Shown here in pieces: positions 16,975-25,165 of a stretch of DNA of 53,963 nt (position 1 is its first letter; each line of letters begins with the position of its first letter). The notes under the pieces are model-generated. The model was not told the DNA's origin and did not search any database. It worked only from the letters and a program-made list of their open reading frames with translations. Position numbers and translations under genes: made by a program. The stretch is from Bacteroidales bacterium (GTDB taxonomy: Bacteria > Bacteroidota > Bacteroidia > Bacteroidales > VadinHA17). The stretch spans positions 1 to 53,963 of the forward strand of contig PMIJ01000129.1 in assembly GCA_003157015.1 (NCBI GenBank). Direction: 5' to 3'.

Positions 16975-17481
16975 ATGACACAACATGAATTCAACAGTAG
17001 CCTGATAGAAATGAAGACAAATCTTCAAAGATTTGCTATGAGTCTGACCTCCGACCGTGATAGCGCCCTGGATCTTGTACAGGATACCTACCTGAAGGCT
17101 ATTACTTATAAGGATAAATTTGTCGACTACACCAACTTAAAAGCCTGGGTATTTACAATAATGAAAAATACTTTCATTAATAACTACAGACGAAACGTGA
17201 AGGAAAACACGATTATTGATGGAACACAGGATCTCTATTATATAAATCAGCCACACGACAAAGGATTTATATCACCCGAGTCGAAATATGCTGAAGGTGA
17301 AATCGAAAATGCTATTAATTCTTTAGGTAATGAATTCAGAATTCCGTTCAGGATGCATATTGAAGGTTACAAGTATAAAGAGATTGCTGATGAGCTCGGA
17401 TTAAAGATAGGAACCGTGAAAAGCAGAATCTTCTTCACCCGTCAGAAATTAATGCTCATGCTAAAGGATTATTCAAGATAA
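16975..17481 (+). CDS. ECF RNA polymerase sigma factor
   Basis: A 168-residue sigma-70-family factor with only regions 2 and 4. Region 2 holds LVQDTYLKA and LKAWVFTIMKNTFINNYRR (promoter melting and -10 contact), about residues 10-80. Region 4 (about 110-165) has FRIPFRMHIEGYKYKEIADELGLKIGTVKSRIFFTRQKL, the -35-binding helix-turn-helix. No anti-sigma gene lies beside it, unlike the second ECF factor at 19176-19721. It has its own consensus promoter, so it is likely driven by the housekeeping factor. Its regulon is unknown. The region 4 sequence is of the type seen in Bacteroidota stand-alone ECFs. Confidence 0.93.
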   Translation: MTQHEFNSSLIEMKTNLQRFAMSLTSDRDSALDLVQDTYLKAITYKDKFVDYTNLKAWVFTIMKNTFINNYRRNVKENTIIDGTQDLYYINQPHDKGFISPESKYAEGEIENAINSLGNEFRIPFRMHIEGYKYKEIADELGLKIGTVKSRIFFTRQKLMLMLKDYSR

Positions 17482-17501
17482 GCTTAAAAGTTAAGAATAT
17501 A

Positions 17502-17530
17502 GTTAGGTTAGTTAGTTAGTTAGTTAGGTT
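17502..17530. repeat. (GTTA)n microsatellite
   Basis: About seven units of gtta with two single-base interruptions (gttagg) lie just after the ECF sigma stop codon and before the terminator. Such a run can change length by slippage but is outside any coding frame. Confidence 0.7.
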
Positions 17531-17540
17531 GTTTTAGGGT

Positions 17541-17572
17541 AAAAAAGGACTGATATTTTCAGTCCTTTTTTA
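17541..17572. terminator. bidirectional terminator between convergent sigma loci
   Basis: aaaaggactga (17543-17553) pairs with tcagtcctttt (17559-17569) around a five-base loop, with A- and T-runs flanking on both sides. It serves the ECF gene on the plus strand and the lipoprotein gene on the minus strand, whose stop codon (17559-17561) lies inside the stem. Confidence 0.85.
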
Positions 17573-18623
17573 CTATTTTAATGATTACACCTGACAGAAC
17601 AAACATAACAAATAGCCCGGAAATAATCCATGCCCAGGTATTCGGTATTTTCGACTGAGCCCACATATCATAGGGTTCAGTCATAAAATAATCTGACTTA
17701 ACGGGCCATTGTAAAATATGACTGCTGTCGATAAAACCATTTGTTTCTATCAGTTTCCCGGGCATAGCTATTCTCATGGAAAAGTCATTGAAGTTTACAA
17801 ACAGGTTGGCTGTTACTATTGAAAGTGCTGAATCTGCTTCAGATTTATACTTCAGAGCATTCTCTTCTCCAATTAACTCTTTAAGCAATGTACCGGTTTT
17901 CCACAAGCTGTCTAATTGCTTATCATTTTTCTCAATAATTTTTAAAAATTCATTTTCTCGTGATTTTAACGATTGAAATGTCAAGTCATTATTCGTCTTT
18001 CCTTCAGTAAGTTTTGAAAACTCACCTATCCATTCTGAAACAAGGTTTTTCTCAGTCCATATATCTGTTTTATGTTTGACTGAATCGCTCAGAGCCTTGA
18101 ATTTAAGACTGTCAGGGCCATTTTCCTTCTCTTCCTTCAGTTTCTCCGGAGAATAAAAGTAACGAAGTTCCTCACTGTTAAGGAAATTTTTTACCTGGTA
18201 TCCAAATGTCAGTTTTTTATCAATTCTTTCAAAATATCTGAATTCAGTATTAAACCACCTGAATTTTCTGGTAAATCCGGCATATCTTGAAAAACCTTTG
18301 TTAGAGCCTGAATCGGATTTATAGGCAAGGTTTATCTCACCAACATTTTTAAATATTTTTTCAGCCCTTCTGACCCAGGTGGTATCACCTTTTTTATCCA
18401 CCTCGCAAGAATCTCTGATACTCCAGCTACCATCAAGCGGAACCTGAATTTCAGAAATTTTGAATCTTTTTTTAATATCGCCTTCATGGCTTTTCATCTC
18501 AATCTTTCGCGTGACTGATCCATCGGTGTGAACAAAATTTGTAACCACTGTTTCAGGATCATTACATGATCCCAATAATATCAATACCAGTGAAATGACC
18601 AGTTTAATCGAGTTCCTTTTCAT
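17559..18623 (-). CDS. lipoprotein with C-terminal membrane anchor, third gene of the ECF cassette
   Basis: A 354-residue protein I do not recognise. The N-terminus is a lipoprotein signal (LVLILLGSC, lipidated Cys20). The C-terminus has a hydrophobic segment at about 329-350 followed by KIVKKD, a normal inner-membrane stop-transfer. Having both suggests an inner-membrane protein tethered at each end, with about 300 extracytoplasmic residues between. The middle is charged, with many Lys, Glu and Trp. It is the last gene after an ECF sigma factor and a single-pass membrane protein (spacing 4 bases), so a role in sensing or responding to envelope stress is likely but inferred only from context. 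Confidence 0.8.
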   Translation of the reverse strand: MKRNSIKLVISLVLILLGSCNDPETVVTNFVHTDGSVTRKIEMKSHEGDIKKRFKISEIQVPLDGSWSIRDSCEVDKKGDTTWVRRAEKIFKNVGEINLAYKSDSGSNKGFSRYAGFTRKFRWFNTEFRYFERIDKKLTFGYQVKNFLNSEELRYFYSPEKLKEEKENGPDSLKFKALSDSVKHKTDIWTEKNLVSEWIGEFSKLTEGKTNNDLTFQSLKSRENEFLKIIEKNDKQLDSLWKTGTLLKELIGEENALKYKSEADSALSIVTANLFVNFNDFSMRIAMPGKLIETNGFIDSSHILQWPVKSDYFMTEPYDMWAQSKIPNTWAWIISGLFVMFVLSGVIIKIVKKD

Positions 18624-18627
18624 GGCT

Positions 18628-19173
18628 TCAAAGATTAATTTTTATGCGATTATTTTCCATCAGCTTCTTTTGTATCATTTTTTTCAATTCGGGATCACTT
18701 TCTATCATGTTTTCAAGATCTTTATATTTTAACTGTAACTCATTTACCGATTCAAGAAGCTCCTTCATTTGTTTTTCTGAAATTGTTATGCTATTTGAAG
18801 GGAACCTTCTTCCGGCATTCCTTAACACCACAAGCATTTTTTCCATTTCATCTGCATGTGTGTTTGTATTCTCTTTCCCCGAAATTATTGTTTGCCTGCT
18901 TAAATAATCAATCCTCCTGAGAATTATGGCTTGCTGATATGCAAACACCAATACCAGGGCAATTGAAGCAACTATCAGGCATCTCCTCACCCATCCTATA
19001 TATATCCACCCAAACAGAAAATCGAATACCTCATTTAACATTCTATCGGAATGACCAATATTTTTTATTCTTTTAATCACTTCATTTTCAATATTCTCAG
19101 AGGAATCTAGTAAAGGCTTGGATTTTTTGAGGAGATAAAGAACTTTATCGTATTTTTCATTTTCCTGTAACAT
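18628..19173 (-). CDS. single-pass membrane protein, probable anti-sigma factor
   Basis: A 181-residue protein with a cytoplasmic N-terminal part of about 60 residues (ENEKYDKVLYLLKKSKP), one membrane segment near 64-82 (CLIVASIALVLVFAY) and an outside C-terminal region predicted as coiled coil (KQMKELLESVNELQLKYKDLENMIE). No zinc anti-sigma HxxxCxxC motif is seen. It begins two bases after the ECF sigma stop, the usual place for a cognate anti-sigma. Topology and position support anti-sigma function; sequence alone does not prove it. Confidence 0.75.
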   Translation of the reverse strand: MLQENEKYDKVLYLLKKSKPLLDSSENIENEVIKRIKNIGHSDRMLNEVFDFLFGWIYIGWVRRCLIVASIALVLVFAYQQAIILRRIDYLSRQTIISGKENTNTHADEMEKMLVVLRNAGRRFPSNSITISEKQMKELLESVNELQLKYKDLENMIESDPELKKMIQKKLMENNRIKINL

Positions 19174-19175
19174 AG

Positions 19176-19721
19176 CTACAAATATTTTTCAATCTTTTCA
19201 GAGATACTTTTACGTGCATGATATAGATTGGCTTTAATAGTTGATTTACTTAACCCTGTAATTTCTGAAATGCCGTCATTTGACATTTCCTCAAGATCTG
19301 ATAAAATAAAAACAGCTTTTTGTTTCGGGCTCAGTTTGTCTGTTAGTAGAGCGATGACCATCGAAGTCTCGTTGTCCTCAAGAGCTGCAGAAGGTCCCTC
19401 TGATATCTTATTTGAAATAAGCTTCCAGGCAAGTTCATCTGTAACAAATTCGGGAATTCTTTTCCTCTTTCGCATCTCGTCATAGCATTTGTTAACAACT
19501 ATTTTATAGATCCAGGACTTATAACCCTCAGCTGATTTGATTTTGTTGAGTTTTTGCCATATTGTTACCATTGTTTCCTGTACAATATCCTTCGCCTGAT
19601 CTTCATTACCCAACATCCTGAATGCTACCGAGTAAGCTAATGGGGATGTAAGCTCAACAAGTTTCCTGAAATTGTTAAAATTTCCACCCCTGCACTCTTC
19701 TATAAGTTCTATATCTATCAA
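19176..19721 (-). CDS. ECF RNA polymerase sigma factor, first gene of a three-gene cassette
   Basis: A 181-residue ECF factor. Region 2 carries FRMLGNEDQAKDIVQETMVTIW and YKSWIYKIVVNKCYDEMRKR. Region 4 carries LSPKQKAVFILSDLEEMSNDGISEITGLSKSTIKANLYHARK. It should direct polymerase to stress promoters when released from its anti-sigma partner, probably the gene just downstream. Order on the minus strand is sigma, membrane protein, lipoprotein, with spacings of 2 and 4 bases. It is only distantly similar to the other ECF factor at 16975. Confidence 0.93.
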   Translation of the reverse strand: MIDIELIEECRGGNFNNFRKLVELTSPLAYSVAFRMLGNEDQAKDIVQETMVTIWQKLNKIKSAEGYKSWIYKIVVNKCYDEMRKRKRIPEFVTDELAWKLISNKISEGPSAALEDNETSMVIALLTDKLSPKQKAVFILSDLEEMSNDGISEITGLSKSTIKANLYHARKSISEKIEKYL

Positions 19722-19810
19722 AATCCTGGGTTGAATTGTATAATAAAGACGTCAAATTAACAGTAAGGTAAAAAACAGATGCAGTTTTATTTTAAAAAAC
19801 GAAAACTAAT

Positions 19811-19920
19811 AACCACAGAAGTTACAAAGAATCTATGCAAAGGTCGCAAAGAAAAGACTAAATGGTTTTAACTTTGCGTGCTTTGTGAATCCCGAGTACT
19901 CGGGATTGTGCACTTTGCAG
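19811..19920. repeat. intergenic repeat with perfect 20-base palindrome
   Basis: The spacer between the sigma cassette and queG has no intact gene. It holds inverted copies of a cacaga/caaag motif (ccacagaagttacaaag at 19814, gcaaag at 19838 and 19850, and ctttgcgtgctttgtg at 19873) and a perfect palindrome aatcccgagtactcgggatt at 19888-19907. This pairing of a caaag block with a C/G palindrome is common in Bacteroidota spacers. Confidence 0.6.
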
Positions 19921-19924
19921 TTAA

Positions 19925-20074
19925 ATTCTTCATACGTTCAGGCATAGGGACCACGATCATCAGGATAATAACGGGGATGCTCATTTAAAAGCTGGCATGA
20001 TCGGAGCTTCGGAAACTATTCCTGTTATAGATTATAATCCGGGTTTATCGACCTGGCAGAACATTTTTTTCTGA
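19925..20074 (+). pseudogene. transposase C-terminal fragment
   Basis: A plus-strand frame without a start, beginning after a stop at 19922-19924, encodes HDHQDNNGDAHLKAG, then ETIPVIDYNPGLS, and stops at 20072-20074. The xPVIDYNP motif following a DNNGDxHLKAG block is what I recall from DDE transposases of Bacteroidota insertion sequences. About 49 codons remain with no terminal repeats. It overlaps the 3' end of queG by 30 bases, which suggests that an element once inserted near the end of that gene. Confidence 0.45.
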
Positions 20075-21013
20075 AAGAGAGGCATAAGCGGCCTCAACAT
20101 TATCCATAAATCTGCAATAAGATCTTCTTCCGATAGCAGATTTTTTAAAAAGTCTTTTAAAATCTTTCCGAGAAAGGTTTTTCCAATCTTCAGCACCCAT
20201 GAGTTCGACCTCAGCCGGTAGTTCAAATTCCGGAGTATTATGTGGTTTTGAACTTTTGTTCCATGGACATACCTCCTGGCATTTATCACAACCAAAGGCT
20301 CTTCCTTCGAGTTTCATCACAAGATCTTCAGGTATAGGCGTTTTCGATTCAAGAGTCTGGTAAGCCAGACATATTCGTGTATCGATAGTTCTGTTATTGT
20401 TTATAGCTCTGGTTGGACATGCCTCGATGCATGATGTGCATTTTCCGCAGCTATCCCTTTTTATAGGTTGATCATATTCGAGTTCAATATTAATGATGAT
20501 AACGCCAAGAAAAAAAAATGACCCAATATGTCTGTTTATAAGTATAGAGTGTTTCCCAGTCCATCCCAATCCTGCTTCTCTTCCCCAGGCTTTTTCAAGA
20601 ATTGGAGCAGAATCTACAAAACACTTACCTTCTGATTCAGGATGAAGGCTTTTAATATATGCAAGAATTTTAAGGAGCTTTTCTTTAATTACATCATGAT
20701 AATTGACTCCATAGGCATATCTTGAAATCACTGGTATGCCATTTCCCCCCTGCTTTTTCTCGGAATAATAATTTAACCCGGTAACAATTATTGATCTAGC
20801 TCCGGGGACAAGCAGTCGGGGATCAATTCTTTTTTCAATGTTCTGACCAAGATATGCCATATCGCTGTTCATACCTTCATAGGTCCATCTTTTTAATATT
20901 AACCTATGCTCATCGAGCGATTTTGCCCTTGCTATGCCACACAGATCAAATCCAACTTCTGCAGCAAATTTTTTAATAAGTGTGGAAGATTCTTTGTCAG
21001 CCGAGGTTTTCAT
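20045..21013 (-). CDS. queG: epoxyqueuosine reductase QueG
   Basis: A 322-residue cobalamin-dependent Fe-S enzyme performing the last step of queuosine synthesis in tRNA anticodons. The catalytic Asp134 is in CFVDSAPILEKAWG, followed by GLGWTGKHSILI. Two [4Fe-4S] clusters are supplied by CGKCTSCIEACP (Cys189, 192, 195, 199) and GCDKCQEVCP (Cys242, 245, 249) with Cys215. The family's usual length is 310-380, and the HEAT-like tail of longer members is absent. It begins 11 bases after the SufT-like gene and is the last gene of the suf operon, a sensible link for an enzyme needing two clusters. Its 3' end overlaps a transposase relic, so its last residues may not be ancestral. Confidence 0.95.
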   Translation of the reverse strand: MKTSADKESSTLIKKFAAEVGFDLCGIARAKSLDEHRLILKRWTYEGMNSDMAYLGQNIEKRIDPRLLVPGARSIIVTGLNYYSEKKQGGNGIPVISRYAYGVNYHDVIKEKLLKILAYIKSLHPESEGKCFVDSAPILEKAWGREAGLGWTGKHSILINRHIGSFFFLGVIIINIELEYDQPIKRDSCGKCTSCIEACPTRAINNNRTIDTRICLAYQTLESKTPIPEDLVMKLEGRAFGCDKCQEVCPWNKSSKPHNTPEFELPAEVELMGAEDWKNLSRKDFKRLFKKSAIGRRSYCRFMDNVEAAYASLSEKNVLPGR

Positions 21014-21024
21014 ATCATCTGAAT

Positions 21025-21345
21025 TTAGAGGAACCCAAGCTCAAGCTTAGCTTCTTCACTAAGCATACTTTTGTCCCATGGAGGATTAAAGGTAAGCTTT
21101 AGTTCGCAATCCTTCACACCTTTTGTGCCACCCACCTTATACTTAACCTCTTCAAGAAGTTCCTCCACCATCGGGCAATTTGGTGCAGTAAGTGTCATCG
21201 TTATATGTGCTACATGATCATCATCGACATTTATATCATAGATAAGTCCCAGATCATAAATATTAACCGGGATTTCCGGATCGTATATGCTCTTCAGCAC
21301 TTCTCCGATTCTTGTTTCAATTTCAAGTTGTTCAGTCGGGTCCAT
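21025..21345 (-). CDS. sufT: SufT-like Fe-S assembly protein (DUF59/MIP18 family)
   Basis: A 106-residue MIP18-family protein that helps mature or transfer Fe-S clusters. It contains IGEVLKSIYDPEIPVNIYDLGLIYDI (residues 13-38), the family's DPE signature, then MTLTAPNCPMVEELLEEV with the conserved Cys, and FNPPWDKSMLSEEAKLELG at the end. Ten bases separate it from sufE upstream. Members encoded with SUF operons are called SUF-associated or SufT proteins. The identification as a family member is firm; the exact cellular step is known only in a few species. Confidence 0.88.
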   Translation of the reverse strand: MDPTEQLEIETRIGEVLKSIYDPEIPVNIYDLGLIYDINVDDDHVAHITMTLTAPNCPMVEELLEEVKYKVGGTKGVKDCELKLTFNPPWDKSMLSEEAKLELGFL

Positions 21346-21354
21346 TTTATTACA

Positions 21355-21777
21355 CTATTTATTCCTTGCATTAAAAGCCATTGCATAAAGCTTTATCTGG
21401 CGGACCATTGATAGCAATCCATTGGAACGTGTTGGCGATAGATTCTGCCTCAGTCCTATTTTGTCTATAAAATAAAGATCGGTGGCAATTATCTCATCAG
21501 GGGTCCTGTCGGAGAGTACTTTTATCAGGAGAGCCACAATTCCTCTTGTTATTATTGCATCACTGTCGGCTGTGAATGTAATCAGTTTCCCGTCATATTC
21601 AGGATGGAGCCATACCTTAGACTGACAACCTTCAATAAGGAAATCCTTTACTTTAAACTTTGGATCAATAACCGGCAATTCCTTACCAAGATCAATCAGG
21701 AGGTTATACTTATCCATCCAGTCGTCGAAAAAAGAAAACTCCTCAATAATGTTATTCTGTATTTCGTTAATTGTCAT
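21355..21777 (-). CDS. sufE: cysteine desulfuration protein SufE
   Basis: A 140-residue partner that takes sulfane sulfur from SufS and delivers it to the SufBCD scaffold. The acceptor Cys51 lies in LIEGCQSKVWLHPE, at the same position as in E. coli SufE. The surrounding motif GKELPVIDPKFKV and the RGIVALLIKVLSDRTPDEI helix match the family. It follows sufS after 9 bases. Confidence 0.95.
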   Translation of the reverse strand: MTINEIQNNIIEEFSFFDDWMDKYNLLIDLGKELPVIDPKFKVKDFLIEGCQSKVWLHPEYDGKLITFTADSDAIITRGIVALLIKVLSDRTPDEIIATDLYFIDKIGLRQNLSPTRSNGLLSMVRQIKLYAMAFNARNK

Positions 21778-21786
21778 AATGTTTCT

Positions 21787-23004
21787 TTATACAAACATGC
21801 TTTTCACTTTTTCAATCCCGTCAGCAAGGACATCAATTTCCTCTTTTGTATTATAAAAACAAAGTGAAGCCCGCACTGTGCCCTCAATGCCATAACGGTC
21901 CATAACTGGCTGCGCACAATGAGTCCCGGTTCTAACTGCTATCCCCATTTTATCAAGAATCATACCGGTGTCATATTGATGTATGTTGTCTATATGGAAC
22001 GAAATTGTAGAAATCTTCCTTTCAGAAGTGCCATAAATTTTCAGCCCATTTATTCCTGAGAGTCTGAGAGTGGCATAAGAAAGAAGTTCTTTTTCCCTCA
22101 ATTCAATGTTCTCCCTTCCAATACCAGATACATAATCGAGAGCACAGGCCAGACCAATCGCAGCAGGATAATTCATTGTGCCTGCCTCAAATTTAAAAGG
22201 CAGATCATTGTAGGTGGTTTTTTCAAAAGTAACCTTATCAACCATATCACCGCCGCCCTGAAAGGGAGGTAGCTCATAAAGCCATTTTTCTTTTCCATAT
22301 AGTACACCTATCCCGTTGGGTCCATATATTTTATGCCCCGAGAAAGCATAGAAATCACAGTCCATGGCTTCCACATCGACAATTCCATGCTGAATACCCT
22401 GGGCGCCGTCAATGAGAACCGGAATATTTGCTGAATGAGCAGCTGAAATAATCTCTTTAAGAGGGAGAACTGTTCCCAGTGCGTTGGACGCCTGTGCCAC
22501 AGACACCAGCCGTGTTCTGGATGAAAGCAGCTTGTAATACTCCTCCAGTATTATCTCACCCCTGTCATTTATCGGGATAACCTTTAAGACAGCTCCTTTT
22601 CTCTCGCACATCATCTGCCATGGCACAATATTGGCATGATGTTCCAGATGACTGAGGATTATCTCATCGCCTGGCTTGATATAACGCTCACCGAAGGAGA
22701 AAGCAATTCCGTTTATCGAACCGGTTGTCCCTGAAGTAAAAATTATCTCTTCCCTTTTGCTTGTATTAATGAATAACCTGACCTTCTCCCTGGCATTTTC
22801 GTAAGCTTCAGATGACATATCGCTTAAAAAATGAACCCCCCTGTGAATATTGCCATTATACGATTTATATACTTCATCTACAGCATCAAGGACACATTGA
22901 GGCTTTTGAGTAGTGGCGCCGTTATCAAAATAAATGAGCGGCTTGCCATAAACACTCCTGCTCAGTATCGGAAAATCGGCCCTTATTTCAGCTATATCCT
23001 TCAT
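21787..23004 (-). CDS. sufS: cysteine desulfurase SufS
   Basis: A 405-residue PLP enzyme that removes sulfur from cysteine and holds it as a persulfide. The PLP-binding Lys225 is in FSGHKIYGPNG. The catalytic Cys363 is in RTGTHCAQPVMDRYG, the short-loop form of group II desulfurases that require SufE. The stacking His is in LEHHANIVPW (122-123). It is 12 bases after sufD. The chain length is typical. Confidence 0.97.
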   Translation of the reverse strand: MKDIAEIRADFPILSRSVYGKPLIYFDNGATTQKPQCVLDAVDEVYKSYNGNIHRGVHFLSDMSSEAYENAREKVRLFINTSKREEIIFTSGTTGSINGIAFSFGERYIKPGDEIILSHLEHHANIVPWQMMCERKGAVLKVIPINDRGEIILEEYYKLLSSRTRLVSVAQASNALGTVLPLKEIISAAHSANIPVLIDGAQGIQHGIVDVEAMDCDFYAFSGHKIYGPNGIGVLYGKEKWLYELPPFQGGGDMVDKVTFEKTTYNDLPFKFEAGTMNYPAAIGLACALDYVSGIGRENIELREKELLSYATLRLSGINGLKIYGTSERKISTISFHIDNIHQYDTGMILDKMGIAVRTGTHCAQPVMDRYGIEGTVRASLCFYNTKEEIDVLADGIEKVKSMFV

Positions 23005-23016
23005 TGAATATCCAGA

Positions 23017-24375
23017 TTACATGCACTTTACCATACAACTGGCACATCTCGATAGTTCTCCTTTCAGCCGTTGCATAACCAGGCTATCCATCCTTTCGCG
23101 AAGAGCTTCAACCTTAATATTCTGAATTACTTCATGTGCGAATCCGAACATAAGCATCAGCCTGGCTTCCCGTTTGTTTATACCTCTCGACTGAAGATAA
23201 AACAGGGCATCACCGTCGAGCTGACCTATTGTTGCCCCATGACTGCATTTTACATCATCTGCAAAGATCTCGAGCTGAGGTTTTGTATCCATTTTTGCAT
23301 CGTCGGTCAAAAGGATATTATTGTTTTTCTGGTAAGCAAAAGTACCCTGGGCATCGGGTCGAACGAGAATGCGTCCGTTAAAGGCTCCTGTTGACATATC
23401 ATCGAGAACTCCTTTAAACAACTGGTTACTTGTACAGTTAGGAAAAGCATGATCGACATTTACAAAATTATCAATATGCTGCCATTTATCGGCAAGAAAT
23501 AAACCGTATGAATGGCTCTCAGCGCCCTCGCCTCCAAGAATGTGATATGTATTGTTCCGTATCAGGCCGCCATGGAGGGTTATATTATTTGAAGAAGTAA
23601 CGCTGTTTTTTTCCTGATGTATAAAAGTGTTGGTTATTTTGCATGCATTATTATGTTCGTTCTGTACTCTTATTAAGTCGAAATGAGCGTTTTCACCAAC
23701 ATATACTTCAGTGACAGCATTTGTCAGAAACTTTTGAGGGGAGAGAGTATGATCGCAGATTATAATAGAGAAGTCTGAATTTTTCTCTGCTATTATAAGA
23801 TTCCTGTGCTGAGTAAAAGTATCTTCATCTGATTGAATCAGGTTAACAACCTGCACAGGCCGTTCCATAGCTACCCCTTCGGGAACATAAATAAACATGC
23901 CGTCAGAAGCCATAGCCGTATTAAGGTGAACGAGACCATCTGTATCACTCTTCGCATATTTTCCGAAATGCCTTTCAAATATATCTGCAAATTTTATTGC
24001 TGCTTCATTAAGAGTGCCTATCCATATCCCACTGGGCAACTGACGGAGCTTCTCATTTAAAGTCGGATAAAATCCATTAAGCAGGACAATACCATGAGCA
24101 TCAAGGTTTGTCACTTCGCATCTGAATTCCTCTGCTTTTACAAAATCAGCCGGAACCGGCATAAAATAATTCTCATAATCATGATCAAAAAAGGTGTTCA
24201 GGTTAGTATATTTATATGCCTCATTCTTCTTCACCGGAATTCCCATTTCCCTGAATTTCTCAAAAGCTGGCGCCCTGAAAGAATTAAAATAGGTAGAAGA
24301 TATTCCAGATATCTTATTGATATTTTCTTTATAAAGACCGAGATATTTTTCAGTTATTTCAGATATTTCGTTCAT
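23017..24375 (-). CDS. sufD: SUF scaffold subunit SufD
   Basis: A 452-residue beta-helix protein forming SufBC2D with SufB and SufC, the scaffold on which clusters are built. The core signature KCSHGATIGQLDGDALFYLQSRGI lies near residues 377-400, with His379 at the cluster-assembly interface. The ATG overlaps the sufC stop by four bases (translational coupling). The extreme C-terminus has an extra cysteine motif CASCMVKCM (Cys444, 447, 451) not needed in the E. coli protein. Its role is unknown; metal or cluster binding is possible. Confidence 0.96.
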   Translation of the reverse strand: MNEISEITEKYLGLYKENINKISGISSTYFNSFRAPAFEKFREMGIPVKKNEAYKYTNLNTFFDHDYENYFMPVPADFVKAEEFRCEVTNLDAHGIVLLNGFYPTLNEKLRQLPSGIWIGTLNEAAIKFADIFERHFGKYAKSDTDGLVHLNTAMASDGMFIYVPEGVAMERPVQVVNLIQSDEDTFTQHRNLIIAEKNSDFSIIICDHTLSPQKFLTNAVTEVYVGENAHFDLIRVQNEHNNACKITNTFIHQEKNSVTSSNNITLHGGLIRNNTYHILGGEGAESHSYGLFLADKWQHIDNFVNVDHAFPNCTSNQLFKGVLDDMSTGAFNGRILVRPDAQGTFAYQKNNNILLTDDAKMDTKPQLEIFADDVKCSHGATIGQLDGDALFYLQSRGINKREARLMLMFGFAHEVIQNIKVEALRERMDSLVMQRLKGELSRCASCMVKCM

Positions 24376-25136
24376 ACCACTACATTGTTTTCAATCTCTT
24401 TTTTAATCCAGTCATATCCTTTTTCCTCCAGTTCAAGTGCGAGTTCCTTGCCTGCAGTTTTTACAATCCTTCCATCGTAAAGTACATGAACGACATCAGG
24501 AATAATATAATCGAGAAGCCTCTGATAGTGGGTTATCACAATGAATGAATTGTCGGGACGTTTTAGCTTATTAACTCCGTTAGCCACAATGCGCAGAGCA
24601 TCTATATCGAGACCTGAATCCGTTTCGTCAAGAATAGCAAGCTTAGGCTCAAGCATTGCCATCTGGAAAATCTCATTTTTTTTCTTTTCGCCCCCTGAAA
24701 AACCCTCATTCACTGACCGGTTGGCAAGTTTTGAATCTATCTCGACGAGTTCTTTTTTATCACGCATCATTTTGAGGAAATCGGAAGCAGACAACGGATC
24801 AAGGCCTTTATGTTTGCGATGCTCATTGACAGCTGTTTTCATAAAGTTCACCATGCTGACACCAGGAATCTCAATAGGATACTGAAATCCAAGGAATATT
24901 CCCTCTTTCGCCCGGTCTTCTGCTGCCATATCAAGAAGGTTTTTTCCTAAATAGGTAACAGTCCCTTCGGTAACCTCAACAAATTCCCTTCCGGCAAGAA
25001 CAGCAGCAAGTGTGCTTTTCCCAGATCCGTTAGGACCCATTATTGCATGGATCTCTCCGGGTTTAACATTGAGACTTATCCCTTTTAAGATGCTTTTACC
25101 CCCGATTGACGCTTTTAAATTATTAATGATCAACAT
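24372..25136 (-). CDS. sufC: SUF ATPase SufC
   Basis: A 254-residue ABC-type ATPase that drives conformational change in the SufBCD scaffold; it is not a transporter. Walker A is GPNGSGKST (residues 34-42), the signature is the SufC form EGFSGGEKKKNEIFQM, Walker B with the catalytic acid is LAILDETDSGLDIDA, and the H-loop is VITHYQRLLDY. It is 29 bases after sufB and overlaps sufD. Confidence 0.98.
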   Translation of the reverse strand: MLIINNLKASIGGKSILKGISLNVKPGEIHAIMGPNGSGKSTLAAVLAGREFVEVTEGTVTYLGKNLLDMAAEDRAKEGIFLGFQYPIEIPGVSMVNFMKTAVNEHRKHKGLDPLSASDFLKMMRDKKELVEIDSKLANRSVNEGFSGGEKKKNEIFQMAMLEPKLAILDETDSGLDIDALRIVANGVNKLKRPDNSFIVITHYQRLLDYIIPDVVHVLYDGRIVKTAGKELALELEEKGYDWIKKEIENNVVV

Positions 25137-25165
25137 GATATTATATTATTGTGAAAATTATCATC

